In this document: piece after piece, positions 1-5,854 of the stretch | Numbering within the stretch: position 1 is the first letter of the stretch | Layout of the letters: every line of letters starts with the position of its first letter | From: Dysgonamonadaceae bacterium | GTDB taxonomy: Bacteria > Bacteroidota > Bacteroidia > Bacteroidales > Azobacteroidaceae | Assembly: GCA_031258895.1 (NCBI GenBank) | Contig: JAIRMF010000098.1 | Span: 1 to 5,855 of the forward strand | Length of the DNA: 5,855 nucleotides | Direction of reading: 5' to 3' | Translations under genes and position numbers: made by a program | The notes under the pieces: model-generated | What the model was told of the DNA's origin: nothing | The model's database searches: none | What the model saw: the letters and a program-made list of their open reading frames with translations, nothing else

Positions 1-28
1 CCGAAAATACATACGCACCAATTACATC

Positions 29-1549
29 ATGATAGAAAAAATAATCATCCTCGACTGCGGCTCGCAAACTACCCAACTGATCGCCAGACGACTAAGAGAA
101 CTTAACGTCTACTGCGAAATCGTCCCCTACAACAAATTCCCCCACAACGACAACAACATAATCGGAGTCATAATCTCAGGTAGCCCCTTCTCCACAAACG
201 ACCCAAACGCATTCAAACCAAACCTGGAAAATATCCGCGGGAAATATCCGACACTTGGAATATGTTACGGCGCACAATACATCGCATATTCCGACGGCGG
301 TACGGTGGGAAAAAGCAACCACAGGGAATATGGCAGAGCGCAACTATCCCATGTCGATAACAACAACCCCCTCACGCAAAACGTCGCAAACGGCGCACAG
401 GTCTGGATGTCGCACGGAGACACAATAACAAAACTCCCCGAAAACTTCTCCACAATCGCACAAACCGACAACATTAAAACCGCAGCATACAAGGTAAATG
501 ACGAACCCACCTGGGGAGTCCAATTCCATCCCGAAGTCTATCACACCGAAATAGGAACAACCCTCCTCAATAACTTCCTCGAAATATGTAACGCAACAAA
601 AAACTGGACCCCAATCTCGTTCATCGAAACTACCGTCGAACAACTGAAACAACAACTCGGAAACAACAAAGTAATACTCGCACTGTCCGGCGGAGTAGAT
701 TCGTCCGTGTGCGCCGTCCTGTTAAATAAAGCCGTCGGAAAAAACCTCACCTGCATCTTCGTCGACAACGGCCTGCTGCGTAAAAACGAATTCGAAACCG
801 TCTTACAAGATTATCACAGCCTCAATCTGGACGTAAAAGGAATAGACGCAAAACAGTACTTCTACCGCAGCCTCAAAGGAGTCGCCGACCCGGAACAAAA
901 ACGGAAAATCATCGGGAAATGCTTCATTGACGTATTCGAACAGGAAGCAGGGAAAATAAAAAACGCCCTCTATCTGGCGCAGGGCACAATATACCCGGAC
1001 ATCATAGAATCCCTCTCAATAACCGGTATGACTATCAAGTCCCATCACAACGTAGGAGGATTGCCCGACAAAATGAACCTGAAAATCGTCGAACCCCTCA
1101 GACTGCTGTTCAAAGATGAAGTGCGGCGCGTCGGACACGAACTCGGAATGGAAAACCGCCTCATAAACCGTCACCCGTTCCCCGGACCCGGCCTCGCAGT
1201 GAGAATACTCGGCGACGTCACCCCAGACAAAATAAAAATACTCCAGGACGCCGACGACGTCTTTATCCGAAACCTGCGCGAAAATAACCTCTACGACAAA
1301 GTCTGGCAAGCCGGAGCAATCCTCTTACCCGTAAACTCCGTCGGCGTGATGGGCGATGAACGTACGTACGAAAATGCCGTCGCGCTGCGTGCCGTCGTCT
1401 CCACCGACGCAATGACCGCCGACTGGGCACACCTGCCATACCAAGTCCTCGCAAAAGTGTCAAACGAGATAATAAATAAAGTGAAGGGAGTGAACCGCGT
1501 CGTATACGACATAAGCTCCAAACCTCCCTCCACTATCGAATGGGAATAA
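29..1549 (+). CDS. guaA: GMP synthase (glutamine-hydrolysing)
   Basis: Cytoplasmic enzyme of the last step of GMP synthesis: XMP + ATP + glutamine gives GMP + AMP + PPi + glutamate. Three parts are visible. The N-terminal class I glutamine amidotransferase domain (about residues 1-190) has the nucleophile Cys79 in GICYGAQ and the other triad members His167 and Glu169 in FHPEV. The ATP pyrophosphatase domain has the PP-loop SGGVDSS at 220-226. The C-terminal dimerisation domain contains RHPFPGPG (381-388) and ends in the typical IEWE. At 506 residues it is full length (E. coli about 525). The ATG at 29 is chosen because the protein opens with the usual short strand leading into DCGSQ; no Shine-Dalgarno is present. 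Only 28 bases precede it, so its promoter is not visible. Codon use is odd: 45 of the first 50 codons end in A or C, unlike gltD on the same strand. Identification is very secure. Confidence 0.98.
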   Translation: MIEKIIILDCGSQTTQLIARRLRELNVYCEIVPYNKFPHNDNNIIGVIISGSPFSTNDPNAFKPNLENIRGKYPTLGICYGAQYIAYSDGGTVGKSNHREYGRAQLSHVDNNNPLTQNVANGAQVWMSHGDTITKLPENFSTIAQTDNIKTAAYKVNDEPTWGVQFHPEVYHTEIGTTLLNNFLEICNATKNWTPISFIETTVEQLKQQLGNNKVILALSGGVDSSVCAVLLNKAVGKNLTCIFVDNGLLRKNEFETVLQDYHSLNLDVKGIDAKQYFYRSLKGVADPEQKRKIIGKCFIDVFEQEAGKIKNALYLAQGTIYPDIIESLSITGMTIKSHHNVGGLPDKMNLKIVEPLRLLFKDEVRRVGHELGMENRLINRHPFPGPGLAVRILGDVTPDKIKILQDADDVFIRNLRENNLYDKVWQAGAILLPVNSVGVMGDERTYENAVALRAVVSTDAMTADWAHLPYQVLAKVSNEIINKVKGVNRVVYDISSKPPSTIEWE

Positions 1550-1584
1550 AATATCCCCGCCAATCCGGAAAAAATCCGCGAAAA

Positions 1585-2082
1585 TTACTCCACGCCTGCC
1601 GAACGCATGGCAAGAATGTCCTTGTCGAAATCGTACAAAGAACCATCCCCCAACAACTTCAACCTGTCAAGTATCGCCCTCACCGACGACTCCTCCTCGA
1701 TCTGCTCCGACACAAACCACTGCAACCACTGACTGGTCGCATAATCCCCCTCCCGAAAACAAACGCCCAAAATGTCGTTGATACTCCTGCTCACAGACTG
1801 CTCGTGCAAAAGCACCCGAACAAAAACATCATGAACGCCCTCCCATGCAACAGGCGGCTTCTCAAACGCAGGAATAATAGCCTTCCCGCCGCGATCAATA
1901 ACGTAATGCACAATCTTCAACATGTGACCGTGCTCCTCCTCCGACTGAGCGTAAAACCACGCCGAAATACCCGGATAACCCTCCGATTCCGCCCAGGAGG
2001 CCATGGCAAGATAAAGATTGGAAGAAAAACCCTCCTTACCAATCTGCTCTACAAGACTTCTCTCTACTTCCGATGTCAACAT
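1585..2082 (-). CDS. ftnA: Non-haem ferritin (bacterial FtnA type)
   Basis: Iron-storage protein of the cytoplasm; the family forms 24-subunit shells that oxidise Fe(II) and store it as ferric mineral. The 165 residues equal E. coli FtnA in length, and the iron ligands known there fall at the same numbers: Glu17, Glu50, His53, Glu94, Gln127 and Glu130 for the ferroxidase centre, and Glu49, Glu126 and Glu129 for the third site. Tyr24 and Trp122 are also kept. There is no Met haem ligand pattern to suggest bacterioferritin. The gene lies 13 bp downstream of a small secreted-protein gene on the same strand and is probably cotranscribed with it. It converges on guaA, with 35 bp between the two stops and no strong terminator there. 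The ATG at 2082 gives the family's normal N-terminus; there is no Shine-Dalgarno. Activity is inferred from residue conservation. Confidence 0.96.
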   Translation of the reverse strand: MLTSEVERSLVEQIGKEGFSSNLYLAMASWAESEGYPGISAWFYAQSEEEHGHMLKIVHYVIDRGGKAIIPAFEKPPVAWEGVHDVFVRVLLHEQSVSRSINDILGVCFREGDYATSQWLQWFVSEQIEEESSVRAILDRLKLLGDGSLYDFDKDILAMRSAGVE

Positions 2083-2095
2083 AATTCCAAATAAT

Positions 2096-2413
2096 TTATC
2101 TGATTACAAACTTCTTTACAATTCCTTCCAACTTGATAATGTAAATGGCGCGAAGAAGCTTCAATTCATGCTCCTCGTTCGGCGATTTAATTTCAATCTG
2201 GCGTACCTTGTTGCCTATGATGGTGTAAATCACAACCTGCTTGCCGACCGGAGCATTCCTGAGCGTGAGTTTATTATCCGAAATACTTATCTCCGGCAAA
2301 GCAACCCCGCCGGACTCCACGTCCCTCCCTTTCTCCCCGTTCTGAGAAAAAGAAAAAGAAACGCCCAACAAAAAAACAATAGCTATAATCGCTCGGGAAA
2401 ATTTTATGCCCAT
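2096..2413 (-). CDS. Small secreted protein, mostly a T9SS type A sorting-domain-like module
   Basis: A 105-residue protein of unknown function. Residues 1-23 form a signal peptide: Lys4 and Arg7, a hydrophobic core from 8 to 18, and a likely cut after SFSFS at 23. There is no lipobox cysteine. A short Gly/Glu/Lys-rich linker (about 24-38) follows. The rest resembles the C-terminal sorting domain of type IX secretion cargo: a strand at 41-53, VVIYTIIGNKV at 60-70, AIYIIKLEG at 89-97, and the terminal KKFVIR at 100-105. In typical cargo this domain follows a large passenger; here there is none. The domain call rests on pattern recognition of the VxIYxxxGxxV, GxYIxK and KKxVIR pattern, with Ala where a Gly is usual before IYIIK. 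The gene has its own probable promoter overlapping the end of the upstream glycosyltransferase gene. It may be a surface-displayed minimal module, a remnant of a larger cargo, or a protein that merely shares the fold. Confidence 0.75.
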   Translation of the reverse strand: MGIKFSRAIIAIVFLLGVSFSFSQNGEKGRDVESGGVALPEISISDNKLTLRNAPVGKQVVIYTIIGNKVRQIEIKSPNEEHELKLLRAIYIIKLEGIVKKFVIR

Positions 2414-2445
2414 CGTGTGAAATTATTAAGTTGCAGAAGGATTCA

Positions 2446-2476
2446 CAAAGTTACTATTTCTTCCCGAAACTCACAA
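2446..2476 (-). promoter_or_regulatory. Bacteroidota-type promoter for the small secreted protein and ferritin genes
   Basis: Read on the - strand, TAACTTTG at 2453-2446 matches all fixed positions of the Bacteroidota -7 box TAnnTTTG. A TTG (2476-2474; CTTG if one more base is counted) lies 20 bases upstream, close to the expected spacing for the -33 TTTG box. The -7 box starts inside the 40-bp gap after the glycosyltransferase stop and the -33 part overlaps that gene's last codons. Transcription would begin near 2440, giving a leader of roughly 25 bases to the ATG at 2413. This suggests the 2413-1585 pair can be expressed independently of the glycosyltransferase. Assigned by motif only. Confidence 0.55.
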
Positions 2477-3932
2477 GCAATATCTCCTTCTCCCCATCCC
2501 GACACATGTTCGAATAACTCTCCAACCGCTCAAACAGATAACTGCCGCCATACACAGCCGCAACCCGTTCGAAACTCCCACCGCCGACCAGCAGATAACC
2601 TTCGTCCGGACGGCACTTCTCAAAATCGCGCAGAGAGCCGCCAAGATAAAAATTGACGCCGTACATGTTACTGTATTCAAGCAGATTGTTCATCGCATAA
2701 ATGTTTTGTTTCAATGCCGGATATTTCCGTTGGATATGTTCCGCAAAGGGTTTTTGTGTGATGCTGTTCTTGTAGATCGGTAAAGCAATAGCGTCGATCG
2801 CTATCCAAAGTACGATATAGACGGCGGTAATCCGGTAAAGCAATGTCTTCCCGCTCCTCAAACCCATGACATATCCGGAAATAAAGACCGCAATAAACGG
2901 ATACGCCGGCATCAGATATACACTGCGTTTGCTGAGCGGTATGCAGTAAAACCCCACCGTCACAACGGCCGCAATCAATGAGAAAAGCATCGGACGGTCG
3001 GACCGGATCTTGATCAGCCTCTCCTTCACGCCGGACAGCGTCGTATTCCTCAACCCCTTAACTGAGGTAAACAACAGTAACGTCCACGGCAAAAAACCCG
3101 CCGCGAGCGACAGGAAATTATACCACCAACCCTCCTCGTGCCCGAGAGCATAGTTAACCGGCAGGTCTTTCTGTCCCAATAAACGTCCGAAATTCTCCGC
3201 CCAGACAAGATCCAGAAACGGTCTCCCGCCCTCCAGATACGCAAAGTAATACCAAACAAGCGGCAACACCAATGAGGCGACAGCGACAGGCAAAAGCTTC
3301 AGGACTATTCTCGTAAGGCTGTATCGCAATACGAGAAGGTAAACACCGAAAACAAGCATCGGCAGAAAGATTCCGACAGGGCCTTTCGTCAAGGTCGCAC
3401 CGCTCATAACAATCGCTATCAACATAGGGAAACCTTTCAACTGCTTCCGTTCCCATCCGAAAAGCAGGATGAAGGCAAGAACGGTCAGCGAGGTGAGCGT
3501 CATATCGACACGCGAAGTCATTGCGGCGCGATGCAGTTCGAAACATGTAAGCAGTATGATGCAGGTGAAGAAGGCGACTTCTTTACGGTAATACCGCCTG
3601 TAAAACAGGAAAACAGCAACAATCATGCCCGTGAAGGCGAGTGCGGAGGGCAGGCGGGAAGTGAACGGCGACACTTTTCCGCAGGGCGTCGAAAAGACAG
3701 CGGTTAGCCAGTGTGTGAGGGGCGGTTTGTATGCTCTTTCGCCGGCATAGACTTCGGGCAACACCCATTCTCCGCGCTCAAGTATCGACGCCGCGACCGA
3801 GGCCTCACGCGGCTCGCCTTTGGTGTAAAACTCCCCCGCACCGATCCACAGGACAACGGTAAGGAAGCAGATTACAACCAGCAACAGGACGGGATTGTTG
3901 GCGTACAGACTGTGTAAACGTTCCGGTAACAT
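2454..3932 (-). CDS. GT-C membrane glycosyltransferase, family 39 / ArnT-like
   Basis: A 492-residue polytopic inner-membrane protein expected to move a sugar from a polyprenyl-phosphate donor to an acceptor on the periplasmic side. Residues 14-32 form the first membrane helix. Then comes an outward loop with GEPREA (39-44), the acidic motif placed as in ArnT and protein O-mannosyltransferases, followed by YKPPLTHW (68-75), a hallmark of this family. SRVDM (140-144) and TKGPVG (182-187) are further family motifs. Many hydrophobic helices follow up to about residue 385. The last hundred or so residues look soluble, as in ArnT-type enzymes. The ATG at 3932 is preceded by an A-rich leader and a good -7 box, with no in-frame alternative needed. 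Donor and acceptor are unknown: lipid A, O-antigen, or protein O-glycosylation are all possible. No aminoarabinose (arn) genes are nearby, so the symbol arnT is not justified. The gene spans the point where strand composition changes. Confidence 0.88.
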   Translation of the reverse strand: MLPERLHSLYANNPVLLLVVICFLTVVLWIGAGEFYTKGEPREASVAASILERGEWVLPEVYAGERAYKPPLTHWLTAVFSTPCGKVSPFTSRLPSALAFTGMIVAVFLFYRRYYRKEVAFFTCIILLTCFELHRAAMTSRVDMTLTSLTVLAFILLFGWERKQLKGFPMLIAIVMSGATLTKGPVGIFLPMLVFGVYLLVLRYSLTRIVLKLLPVAVASLVLPLVWYYFAYLEGGRPFLDLVWAENFGRLLGQKDLPVNYALGHEEGWWYNFLSLAAGFLPWTLLLFTSVKGLRNTTLSGVKERLIKIRSDRPMLFSLIAAVVTVGFYCIPLSKRSVYLMPAYPFIAVFISGYVMGLRSGKTLLYRITAVYIVLWIAIDAIALPIYKNSITQKPFAEHIQRKYPALKQNIYAMNNLLEYSNMYGVNFYLGGSLRDFEKCRPDEGYLLVGGGSFERVAAVYGGSYLFERLESYSNMCRDGEKEILLVSFGKK

Positions 3933-3951
3933 CTTGTCTTGTTTGTAGGTG

Positions 3952-3959
3952 CAAAGGTA
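3952..3959 (-). promoter_or_regulatory. -7 box of the promoter for the glycosyltransferase gene
   Basis: On the - strand TACCTTTG (3959-3952) matches the Bacteroidota -7 consensus TAnnTTTG and is followed by CAC. It lies 19 bases upstream of the ATG at 3932, so the leader would be very short. No clear -33 TTTG is seen at the expected distance, where the sequence is a run of G on this strand. The 11-mer TACCTTTGCAC recurs exactly in the divergent gltD promoter. Confidence 0.6.
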
Positions 3960-4002
3960 AGGAAAACGCAGGATATTCCCCCCGCGATTCCAAAATTTTT
4001 AC

Positions 4003-4010
4003 TACCTTTG
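4003..4010 (+). promoter_or_regulatory. -7 box of the gltD promoter
   Basis: TACCTTTG matches the Bacteroidota -7 consensus and lies 25 bases before the gltD ATG, giving a leader of roughly 20 bases. An A/T-rich run (3992-4000) precedes it. No clear -33 TTTG is present at 19-21 bases upstream, so the promoter may be activator-dependent or simply use a degenerate upstream element. It forms an inverted pair with the identical element at 3949-3959. Confidence 0.6.
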
Positions 4011-4035
4011 CACTCTCAAAGATTATGGACTGACT

Positions 4036-5478
4036 ATGGCAAACCCCAAAGCATTTTTGACTGTAAACAGGAAGGAAGCCGGATACCGCCCCGTGATGGA
4101 GCGTATAACGGACTTCGGCGAGGTCGAACAGACTCTCAACATGGAGGATCGTCGGGAGCAGGCGTCCCGTTGTATGGATTGCGGCGTACCGTTTTGCCAT
4201 TGGGCGTGTCCGCTGGGGAATTTGATTCCGGAGTGGCAGGATTTGCTTTACAGGGGCAAGTGGCAGGAGGCGTACCGTCTTTTGACGCAGACGAACAATT
4301 TTCCGGAGTTCACCGGCCGTGTTTGTCCTGCTTTATGTGAGAAGAGTTGCGTGTTGAACATGGAGCGGCAGCCGTTGACGATTCGTGAGAACGAGGCGGC
4401 GATAGCGGAGCACGCTTTTCTTGAGGACTATGTGAAGGCGTCCCCGCCTGCGAACCGGACGGGGAAAAGGGTTGCGGTTGTTGGGTCGGGGCCTGCCGGC
4501 TTGGCCGTAGCGGACATGCTGAATCGTCAGGGACATGAGGTGACGGTGTATGAGAAGGATGAGTATACGGGCGGGCTTCTTCGCCTCGGCATTCCCGACT
4601 TCAAGCTTAACAAGGGGATCATCGACCGCCGTCTGAATCTGATGATGGAGGAGGGCGTTGAGTTTGTCACGTCGACCGAGGTCGGCGTTGATATTCCGGC
4701 GGAGAGGCTGATTGAGGAATTCGACGCCGTCTGTTTGGCGACGGGGGCGGGCGTACCCCGCGATTTGGCGGTGGAGAATCGGGAGTTGAGGGGCATTTAT
4801 TTTGCTTTGGACTTCCTTAAGCAGCAGAACAGGGTGATTGCCGGTCAGACTTTCGAGGCGGCGGAGCGGATTTTGGCGAAGGGTAAGCGGGTTTTGGTGA
4901 TTGGCGGCGGGGATACCGGCTCGGACTGTGTCGGGACGGCTGTTCGTCAGCGCGCTTTGTCGGTTACGCAGATAGAGATTCTGCCGAAGCCGCCGGAAGA
5001 GGTCAATCCCGACACGCCGTGGCCGCTGTATCCTAATATTCTTAAGACGTCGAGTTCGCATAAGGAGGGTTGTACTCGGCGGTGGGCGCTTGCGAGCGAG
5101 CGGTTTATCGGCTCGGGGGGCGAGGTGACCGGCGTTGAGGTTATGGAGGTTGAGTGGCGGAAGGATGCGGCGGGCCGTTTCGCGATGCAGGGGACGGACA
5201 GGCGGGAGGTTATTGAGGCCGATCTGGTGTTGCTGTCGATGGGTTTTGTATCTCCTGTTCACGAGGGTTTGCTTGATGGTTTGGGAGTGAAGTACGATTC
5301 GAGGGGGAATGTTTTGGCGGTTGGGCCTGGGGAGTCGTCTGTTGCGAAGGTGTTTGTTGCGGGCGACGTCACGACCGGAGCGAGCCTTGTTGTGCGGGCG
5401 ATTGAGTCGGGGCGCAGGGCTGCCGAGGCGATAGGGAAGTTTCTGGCGGAGTCTCCGTCCTCGCCACAGGGGCGCTAA
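4036..5478 (+). CDS. gltD: Glutamate synthase (NADPH) small subunit, or GltD-like oxidoreductase
   Basis: The small subunit passes electrons from NADPH through FAD and Fe-S clusters to the large subunit GltB, which makes glutamate from glutamine and 2-oxoglutarate in the cytoplasm. The 480 residues are family length. The N-terminal cluster domain has Cys46, Cys49, Cys54 and Cys58, then Cys97, Cys101 and Cys105, as in GltD and related subunits. The FAD-binding motif GSGPAG is at 150-155, the NADPH-binding motif GGGDTGSDC at 290-298, and the second FAD contact GDVTTGASLVVRAIESGR at 443-460. The ATG at 4036 gives the normal N-terminus; an earlier ATG at 4025 stops after two codons. gltB is not adjacent: upstream is a divergent gene, downstream a convergent one. 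GltB may be encoded elsewhere, or this may be a stand-alone GltD homologue with another electron partner. Codons favour G or T at third positions (40 of the 50 codons from 5281). Confidence 0.93.
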   Translation: MANPKAFLTVNRKEAGYRPVMERITDFGEVEQTLNMEDRREQASRCMDCGVPFCHWACPLGNLIPEWQDLLYRGKWQEAYRLLTQTNNFPEFTGRVCPALCEKSCVLNMERQPLTIRENEAAIAEHAFLEDYVKASPPANRTGKRVAVVGSGPAGLAVADMLNRQGHEVTVYEKDEYTGGLLRLGIPDFKLNKGIIDRRLNLMMEEGVEFVTSTEVGVDIPAERLIEEFDAVCLATGAGVPRDLAVENRELRGIYFALDFLKQQNRVIAGQTFEAAERILAKGKRVLVIGGGDTGSDCVGTAVRQRALSVTQIEILPKPPEEVNPDTPWPLYPNILKTSSSHKEGCTRRWALASERFIGSGGEVTGVEVMEVEWRKDAAGRFAMQGTDRREVIEADLVLLSMGFVSPVHEGLLDGLGVKYDSRGNVLAVGPGESSVAKVFVAGDVTTGASLVVRAIESGRRAAEAIGKFLAESPSSPQGR

Positions 5479-5515
5479 GCGGGCGTTTGTCGCCTTCTGT
5501 CCCGATACAAAGCAC

Positions 5516-5543
5516 GAGCGGCCGTCCTCACGGACGGCCGCTC
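5516..5543. terminator. Bidirectional intrinsic terminator hairpin between gltD and the FGE-like gene
   Basis: A perfect 12-bp inverted repeat, GAGCGGCCGTCC (5516-5527) and GGACGGCCGCTC (5532-5543), encloses the four-base loop TCAC. It lies 37 bp after the gltD stop and 26 bp beyond the stop of the convergent gene, as expected for a shared terminator. On the + strand it is followed by TCATTATTAAT and on the - strand by GTGCTTTG; neither is a classical long U tract, so one or both directions may be inefficient or need a factor. Confidence 0.8.
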
Positions 5544-5569
5544 TCATTATTAATCAACAAAATATACTA

Positions 5570-5854
5570 TCACAGTTTGCAAACAACCCGAAAGGCGATG
5601 CCATTGCCCAAATAGGACGACTGAGTATAGCTTTGAGTGTAGACTGCGCAGCTGTTCTCGTCATTGCTCCAGCTGCCGCCACGGGTCACACGATAAGCCT
5701 CAGTGCCAATAGACGTGTCTGTACCGGTCGGTGTAACTGCGGGAAATCCCTTGTTATCACTCTGAACGTTCCAACACCATTCCCATACATTACCGCTCAT
5801 ATCGTGAAGCCCAAGCTTATTGGCGGGTTTCTGTGCTACGGCCTTGGGACCTGT
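5570..5854 (-). CDS. FGE-sulfatase (SUMF1/C-type-lectin-fold) domain protein, C-terminal part only
   Basis: The frame stays open to the right window edge, so the true start lies outside. An internal ATG at 5800 is part of the domain motif and is not the start. The 94 visible residues hold the C-terminal hallmarks: LGLHDMSGNVWEWCWN (14-29 of the fragment), YRVTRGGSW (54-62), and the closing GIAFRVV. Members either convert cysteine to formylglycine in sulfatases or use the fold for binding or for scaffold roles. Aligned by eye to human FGE, the cysteine codon at 5648-5650 falls where Cys341 is, but the position of Cys336 is Asn. The active-site cysteine pair is therefore incomplete and true formylglycine-generating activity is doubtful. 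The arginines usual in the stretch after RGGSW are missing too. The N-terminus, where a lipoprotein signal or other domain might sit, cannot be seen. It ends at the TGA at 5572-5570. Confidence 0.88.
   Translation of the reverse strand, partial: TGPKAVAQKPANKLGLHDMSGNVWEWCWNVQSDNKGFPAVTPTGTDTSIGTEAYRVTRGGSWSNDENSCAVYTQSYTQSSYLGNGIAFRVVCKL

Larger units (their letters stand above)
3250..4035. other. Strand-composition switch (C-rich to G-rich on the + strand)
   Basis: Hand counts of G and C on the + strand in 60-base lines change sign here. Examples: 2521-2580 has 25 C and 8 G, 3001-3060 has 23 C and 11 G, 3241-3300 has 16 C and 14 G, 3421-3480 has 15 C and 13 G, 3481-3540 has 15 C and 21 G, 3661-3720 has 13 C and 22 G, and 5281-5340 has 7 C and 27 G. 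The change is noisy (3781-3840 is again C-rich), so the edge cannot be placed precisely. Gene direction does not explain it, since guaA and gltD share a strand but have opposite bias. A replication origin or a rearrangement edge are the leading explanations. Confidence 0.6.

Noticed and set aside
1540..2094. Open frame of 184 codons on the + strand over the ferritin gene
   Set aside because: Antisense shadow; the ferritin on the - strand keeps every iron ligand, while this frame is Arg/His/Leu-rich with no motif.
2083..2095. Possible separate ferritin promoter near TTATTTGG on the - strand
   Set aside because: The 8-mer ending in TTTG is ATTATTTG and does not fit TAnnTTTG, and the TTTG would lie only about 8 bases before the ATG.
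2018..2656. Open frame of 212 codons on the + strand across the small secreted gene and the end of the glycosyltransferase gene
   Set aside because: It spans two real - strand genes and a promoter, and its product is low-complexity and unlike any family I know.
3842..3919. DnaA-box-like sequences CGATCCACA (3842-3850) and TGTGTAAAC (3911-3919)
   Set aside because: Each deviates from the TTATCCACA consensus, they lie inside coding sequence, and there are only two; not enough to call an origin on their own.
4025..4033. Mini-ORF ATG GAC TGA immediately before the gltD start
   Set aside because: Two sense codons only, with no attenuator-like hairpin or codon run after it; likely chance, although it shows the gltD start must be at 4036 rather than 4025.
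5482..5494. Short hairpin GGCG/CGCC just after gltD
   Set aside because: Only four base pairs and far weaker than the 12-bp stem at 5516-5543.
4333..5547. Long open frame of 404 codons antisense to gltD
   Set aside because: It lies entirely over a well-supported gene, its product is an Arg/Pro/Asn/Leu-rich string without recognisable domains, and the G/T-ending codons of gltD readily remove stops from this opposite frame.
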